Source: JBIOJM01 sp044450785
GTDB taxonomy: Bacteria; Planctomycetota; Planctomycetia; Isosphaerales; Isosphaeraceae
Assembly: GCA_044450785.1 (NCBI GenBank)
Contig: JBIOJM010000016.1
Span: 1 to 59,134 of the forward strand
Length of the DNA: 59,134 nucleotides
Direction: 5' to 3'
Notes under the pieces: model-generated
Database searches by the model: none
The model's input: the letters and a program-made list of their open reading frames with translations, nothing else
What the model was told of the DNA's origin: nothing
Shown here: in pieces, positions 56,626 through 59,134 of the stretch
How positions within the stretch are numbered: the first letter of the stretch is position 1
Layout: each line of letters opens with the position of its first letter
Program-made: the position numbers and the translations under genes

Positions 56626-57798
56626 TCACGGCGACGGACAGGCCAGCGCCAGTGCGGCCACGGCCCAGCCGCTCGCCGCAGCGGATATGAACTGGTCTGG
56701 CCCGTGCGGGAAGCCGCTCTCGAAGTAAGTCTGAAACGGGTGGCTCCGCGACTTGACGAACCACGAGCCATCGTCTCGCTGGCTCCGGATCAGGAAGTCC
56801 AGCCCTCGACGATAGGCGGGAAGGTCGGTGGCCACTCCGCCGGCCAGGTGGAGCGCCACCAGCGCTGAGCCGGTGCCATAGGCGTCGCTGGAGTGAGCGG
56901 TCGGGGGGGTGCCCCGTCCTTTGTCGTCCTTGGCTTTTGGCGGAACAGGCGAATCGTCGAGCTGGCTCCAGCCACCGTCGGGCCGCTGGGTCCGGAGCAG
57001 GTCGTCAACAGCCGTGGCGAGGTCCCTGGACGAGGCGCCCGCGTGTTTCAAGCCCCAGAGCCGGAACACTCGGTCCTCCGTCTCCCGCGGCTTGGTTTGA
57101 TTGAGCCAGTGGAGCGCCCGCGCGCGCCACGTGGTCCCCGTGCCCACCTGGGATCGATCGGCCGACCCCCTCGGATCGTGGGCCTTGAGCGTTGCTGTTG
57201 GGCTCGCGGTGCCGAACGCTTGCAGGCCGCGCAACGCAAGCGCCGTGGCTGTAAAGTCGCTCGATTCGGAAGGTGGTCGGTTGGATTGCCCCATCCAGTG
57301 GTCGCGCTGCCCTGGGACAACGGCCAGGTAGTGGACAACGGTGGCTGTGGTCTCATCGGGTGCCCAGCCGGCGGCATCGAGCGCCCAGAGCGCATAACCA
57401 GCGCGGATGACGCCCCCCGGTTGGCCTCGGCCCTTGCGATAATCGTCGAGCGCCGCGTTCAAGTCGGCCTCGGTATGCTCGGCGATGGCGCGCAGCGTCC
57501 CGGCGTCGACCGCGAACCCGCGCTGCCGGGCCAGTCCCAGCGCCACAGCCGGCACGGCCTGGTTGTGGCAGGAGAAGCAATCGCGGTGCTTGGGATACAC
57601 GTCGGCGCTGGCTTTGACCAGCAGCGGCAACGCCTGGAAGACCGCCGCGCGGATCGATTCGGCGCGGGGACGCTCATTCTGGTCCGACGTCGTCGCCAGA
57701 TCGTGATCCCCCGCCTGGCCAGCCCTGGCACCAATCGCCAAACCCACCCCTGATGCCGCAAGCAGTGCCCAAGCTCGAAACCCCGCGCGCTCCCGCAT
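56626..57798 (-). CDS. alpha/alpha-toroid (squalene cyclase-like) protein with CxxCH motif
   Basis: A 390-residue protein with a signal-like N-terminus (AWALLAASGVGLAIGARAGQA). Near 68-72 it has CFSCHNQ, a c-type heme-like CxxCH site, then an array of alpha/alpha-toroid repeats as in squalene cyclases and prenyltransferases (GVIRAGYALWALDAAGW, QRPDGGWSQLDD, GSALVALHLAGG, QRDDGSWFVKSR). The catalytic DxDD of squalene-hopene cyclase is not seen, so it is probably no cyclase. Such CxxCH-toroid proteins are known from planctomycetes; function unclear. It converges on the FKBP gene with 11 bp between. Confidence 0.8.
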   Translation of the reverse strand: MRERAGFRAWALLAASGVGLAIGARAGQAGDHDLATTSDQNERPRAESIRAAVFQALPLLVKASADVYPKHRDCFSCHNQAVPAVALGLARQRGFAVDAGTLRAIAEHTEADLNAALDDYRKGRGQPGGVIRAGYALWALDAAGWAPDETTATVVHYLAVVPGQRDHWMGQSNRPPSESSDFTATALALRGLQAFGTASPTATLKAHDPRGSADRSQVGTGTTWRARALHWLNQTKPRETEDRVFRLWGLKHAGASSRDLATAVDDLLRTQRPDGGWSQLDDSPVPPKAKDDKGRGTPPTAHSSDAYGTGSALVALHLAGGVATDLPAYRRGLDFLIRSQRDDGSWFVKSRSHPFQTYFESGFPHGPDQFISAAASGWAVAALALACPSP

Positions 57799-57995
57799 GC
57801 CCGTTCTCCTTCTGGCCTGCAGATTACTCACCCGATCTGAATTGTCGCAGATCAGCGCGGTAGTCGACAGTACATGGCCGAACAATTCATCAAGGACTGG
57901 CCGGGCCGGTGTCGAAAATAGGTTGATGCAGCGCTTGTCTCGCCGCCCAATTCTCGATCGAGCCAAACCCAGGGTTACATGTCTCCGGGGGCGTC

Positions 57996-58862
57996 ATGCT
58001 TCTGTTCGACCTGCGCGAGCCAATCAACGCTTGGAGCCACGGTGCCGGAATGGTGCTGGCGATGCCAGTGACCTGGGTTCTCTGGAAACGTTGCACCGGA
58101 CCCAACGATTGCAGCAATTTGGGGCAAGGATACGGCTCGGCGCGATATCAGTGGGTGAAGGCGCTGTGCCTGCTGGTTTTCGGCGTCACTTTGATGCTGT
58201 GCTACGGCATCAGCGCGTTGTTCCATGCTGTCCGGCAGAGCGGCGAGCTTCTCGGCCAGCTCCAGCGGCTCGACCATGTGGGGATTTATCTCTTGATAGC
58301 GGGGACCTACACACCAGTGGCTTGGTCCCTGATGCGAGGTTCTTGGTGGTGGGGAACGCTGACGACGGTCTGGACTGTCGCACTCGTCTGCGCCGCGCGA
58401 GTCTGGTGCGGGGGTGTGATGCCGATGTGGGTGTCGACGCTGATCTACCTGACCATGGGCTGGGGAGCCTTGTTCTGTTACTTTGAGCTGGCGAAGACCT
58501 ATTCCCACCGGACGCTGCTGCCGCTCCCCCTGGGTGGGATGTTTTACAGCGTCGGAGCGGTCCTGAATCTGGCGCGGTGGCCGGTGCTGTTTCCGGGAGT
58601 CTTCGCCGCGCATGAACTCTTCCACTTCTTCGTGATCGCCGGCAGCGCGTGCCACATCGTTTTCATGCTCGACGTGGTCATCCCTTCGCAGGGGCCGGCC
58701 GCATTGCCGCAGGTCACTAACCCGTCTCGGCCGCTCCGGAAGCCAATGTGGGCCTCAATGCTCCGGCAAGGGTGTCTCACACAGCCTCACTTCCCTCGCC
58801 GCTCGTGGATGAGAGACTTGCTGCCAACGCGCGCTGGCAGCCACACCGTCGATCAGACTTGA
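57996..58862 (+). CDS. hemolysin III / adiponectin receptor-like membrane protein
   Basis: A 288-residue protein of the HlyIII/PAQR family with about seven membrane helices. Conserved points are NAWSHGAGMVLAMP at the start, ALFHAVRQSG, LDHVGIYLLIAGTYTPVA and AHELFHFFVIAGSACHIVFML, whose Asp and His residues bind zinc in related receptors. Bacterial members are poorly studied; ceramidase-like hydrolysis has been proposed for the family. About 65 C-terminal residues are unlike the family. The stop is directly followed by a possible promoter for the sigma factor. Confidence 0.9.
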   Translation: MLLFDLREPINAWSHGAGMVLAMPVTWVLWKRCTGPNDCSNLGQGYGSARYQWVKALCLLVFGVTLMLCYGISALFHAVRQSGELLGQLQRLDHVGIYLLIAGTYTPVAWSLMRGSWWWGTLTTVWTVALVCAARVWCGGVMPMWVSTLIYLTMGWGALFCYFELAKTYSHRTLLPLPLGGMFYSVGAVLNLARWPVLFPGVFAAHELFHFFVIAGSACHIVFMLDVVIPSQGPAALPQVTNPSRPLRKPMWASMLRQGCLTQPHFPRRSWMRDLLPTRAGSHTVDQT

Positions 58863-58891
58863 TTGACACCCAAGCAAGCGTGTTCTAGGTT
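58863..58891 (+). promoter_or_regulatory. possible sigma-70 promoter of the downstream sigma factor gene
   Basis: TTGACA (58863-58868) is a perfect -35 box, followed after 17 bp by TAGGTT (58886-58891), a weak -10 match. It lies 116 bp before the ATG at 59007. The spacing is ideal, but the -10 is poor, so this is a candidate only. Confidence 0.4.
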
Positions 58892-59006
58892 TTGTATAGC
58901 AATTTTCGCCGCTGGATTATGCGCGTCTGGAGGGAGCGCCGGCACCCTTGCACATCCACGCAATCATACTCCTGGCGCCAGATCTCACCTTTTGGAGCGA
59001 CCCGCA

Positions 59007-59134
59007 ATGACGCCTCGCCAGATCGAACGCCGCGAAGCCAACATGACGTCCCCCTTGCAGATTTACTTGCACGACATCAATAGCACGCCGCTGCTTTCGG
59101 CCCACGAAGAGCACGAGCTGGCTCAGCGTGTGGC
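59007..59134 (+). CDS. sigma-70 family sigma factor (5' part, cut by window end)
   Basis: An ATG at 59007, with GGAG 10 nt upstream, opens a frame running off the right edge. The 42 visible residues include SPLQIYLHDINSTPLLSAHEEHELAQRV, which is the region 1.2 start of primary-like sigma-70 factors (RpoD/RpoS/group 2-3). Region 2 and beyond lie outside the window, so the exact group cannot be told. The lack of a long region 1.1 suggests an alternative, RpoD-like factor. Confidence 0.85.
   Translation, partial: MTPRQIERREANMTSPLQIYLHDINSTPLLSAHEEHELAQRV

Noticed and set aside
1..59134. tRNA, rRNA, CRISPR array, transposase or phage genes
   Set aside because: None were recognised by eye on either strand. 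This is a visual reading, so a covariance-model scan could still find a small RNA gene.

Overview
The window looks like chromosomal DNA of a GC-rich planctomycete, most probably an Isosphaeraceae-type organism. This is inferred from gene content and no database was searched. The pointers are a DUF1552 protein, a Tat-exported Gfo/Idh/MocA oxidoreductase, three Hanks-type Ser/Thr kinases with long inserts, a planctomycete-type sigma factor overlapping a kinase gene, a CxxCH alpha/alpha-toroid protein and two lineage-specific hypothetical families.

Region 1 (1-9460) is mostly housekeeping: a 5'-eroded DUF1552 gene, a PPK2 polyphosphate kinase, a secreted oxidoreductase, rlmN, an ECF sigma factor, a ComF-like protein and hemC. 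A small toxin/XRE-antitoxin pair faces away from purU. Region 2 (9598-27471) holds a lineage-specific membrane protein, a tandem PilZ protein and one large type II secretion / type IV pilus-like cluster: a secretin ending in two LysM domains, a short prepilin-peptidase-like protein, a DUF5658 membrane protein, GspE, GspC/PilP-, GspM/PilO- and GspL/PilM-N-like proteins and the major pseudopilin (minus strand except the secretin), then GspF, four minor pseudopilins, a lipoprotein and a lineage-specific hypothetical (plus strand). The two arms diverge from a 491-bp region between the major pseudopilin and gspF.

Region 3 (27574-43532) carries queA, a degenerate receiver-like protein, a frameshifted glycosyltransferase, glnB overlapping a HAD phosphatase, a sigma factor overlapping a kinase-TPR gene, a prolyl-oligopeptidase-type hydrolase, an ARPP-1-like gene, kup and a kinase fused to a predicted beta-helix. 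Region 4 (44049-50526) contains a minus-strand operon DUF6599 - DUF362 - Uma2 - Uma2 - polyferredoxin (NapH-like), in which two nuclease-family genes sit inside a redox-type gene set with overlapping stops and starts. Region 5 (50738-59134) has nusB-PHP-ftsY, two lipoproteins, a third kinase, a tandem FKBP isomerase, the toroid protein, a hemolysin III-family protein and the first part of a sigma-70 gene cut by the window end.

The best candidates for unusual biology are the LysM-tailed secretin and its surrounding system, whose peptidase-like gene lacks the second catalytic motif and runs antisense into the secretin, and the Uma2-interrupted DUF362/polyferredoxin operon. No rRNA, tRNA, CRISPR array or insertion sequence was recognised.
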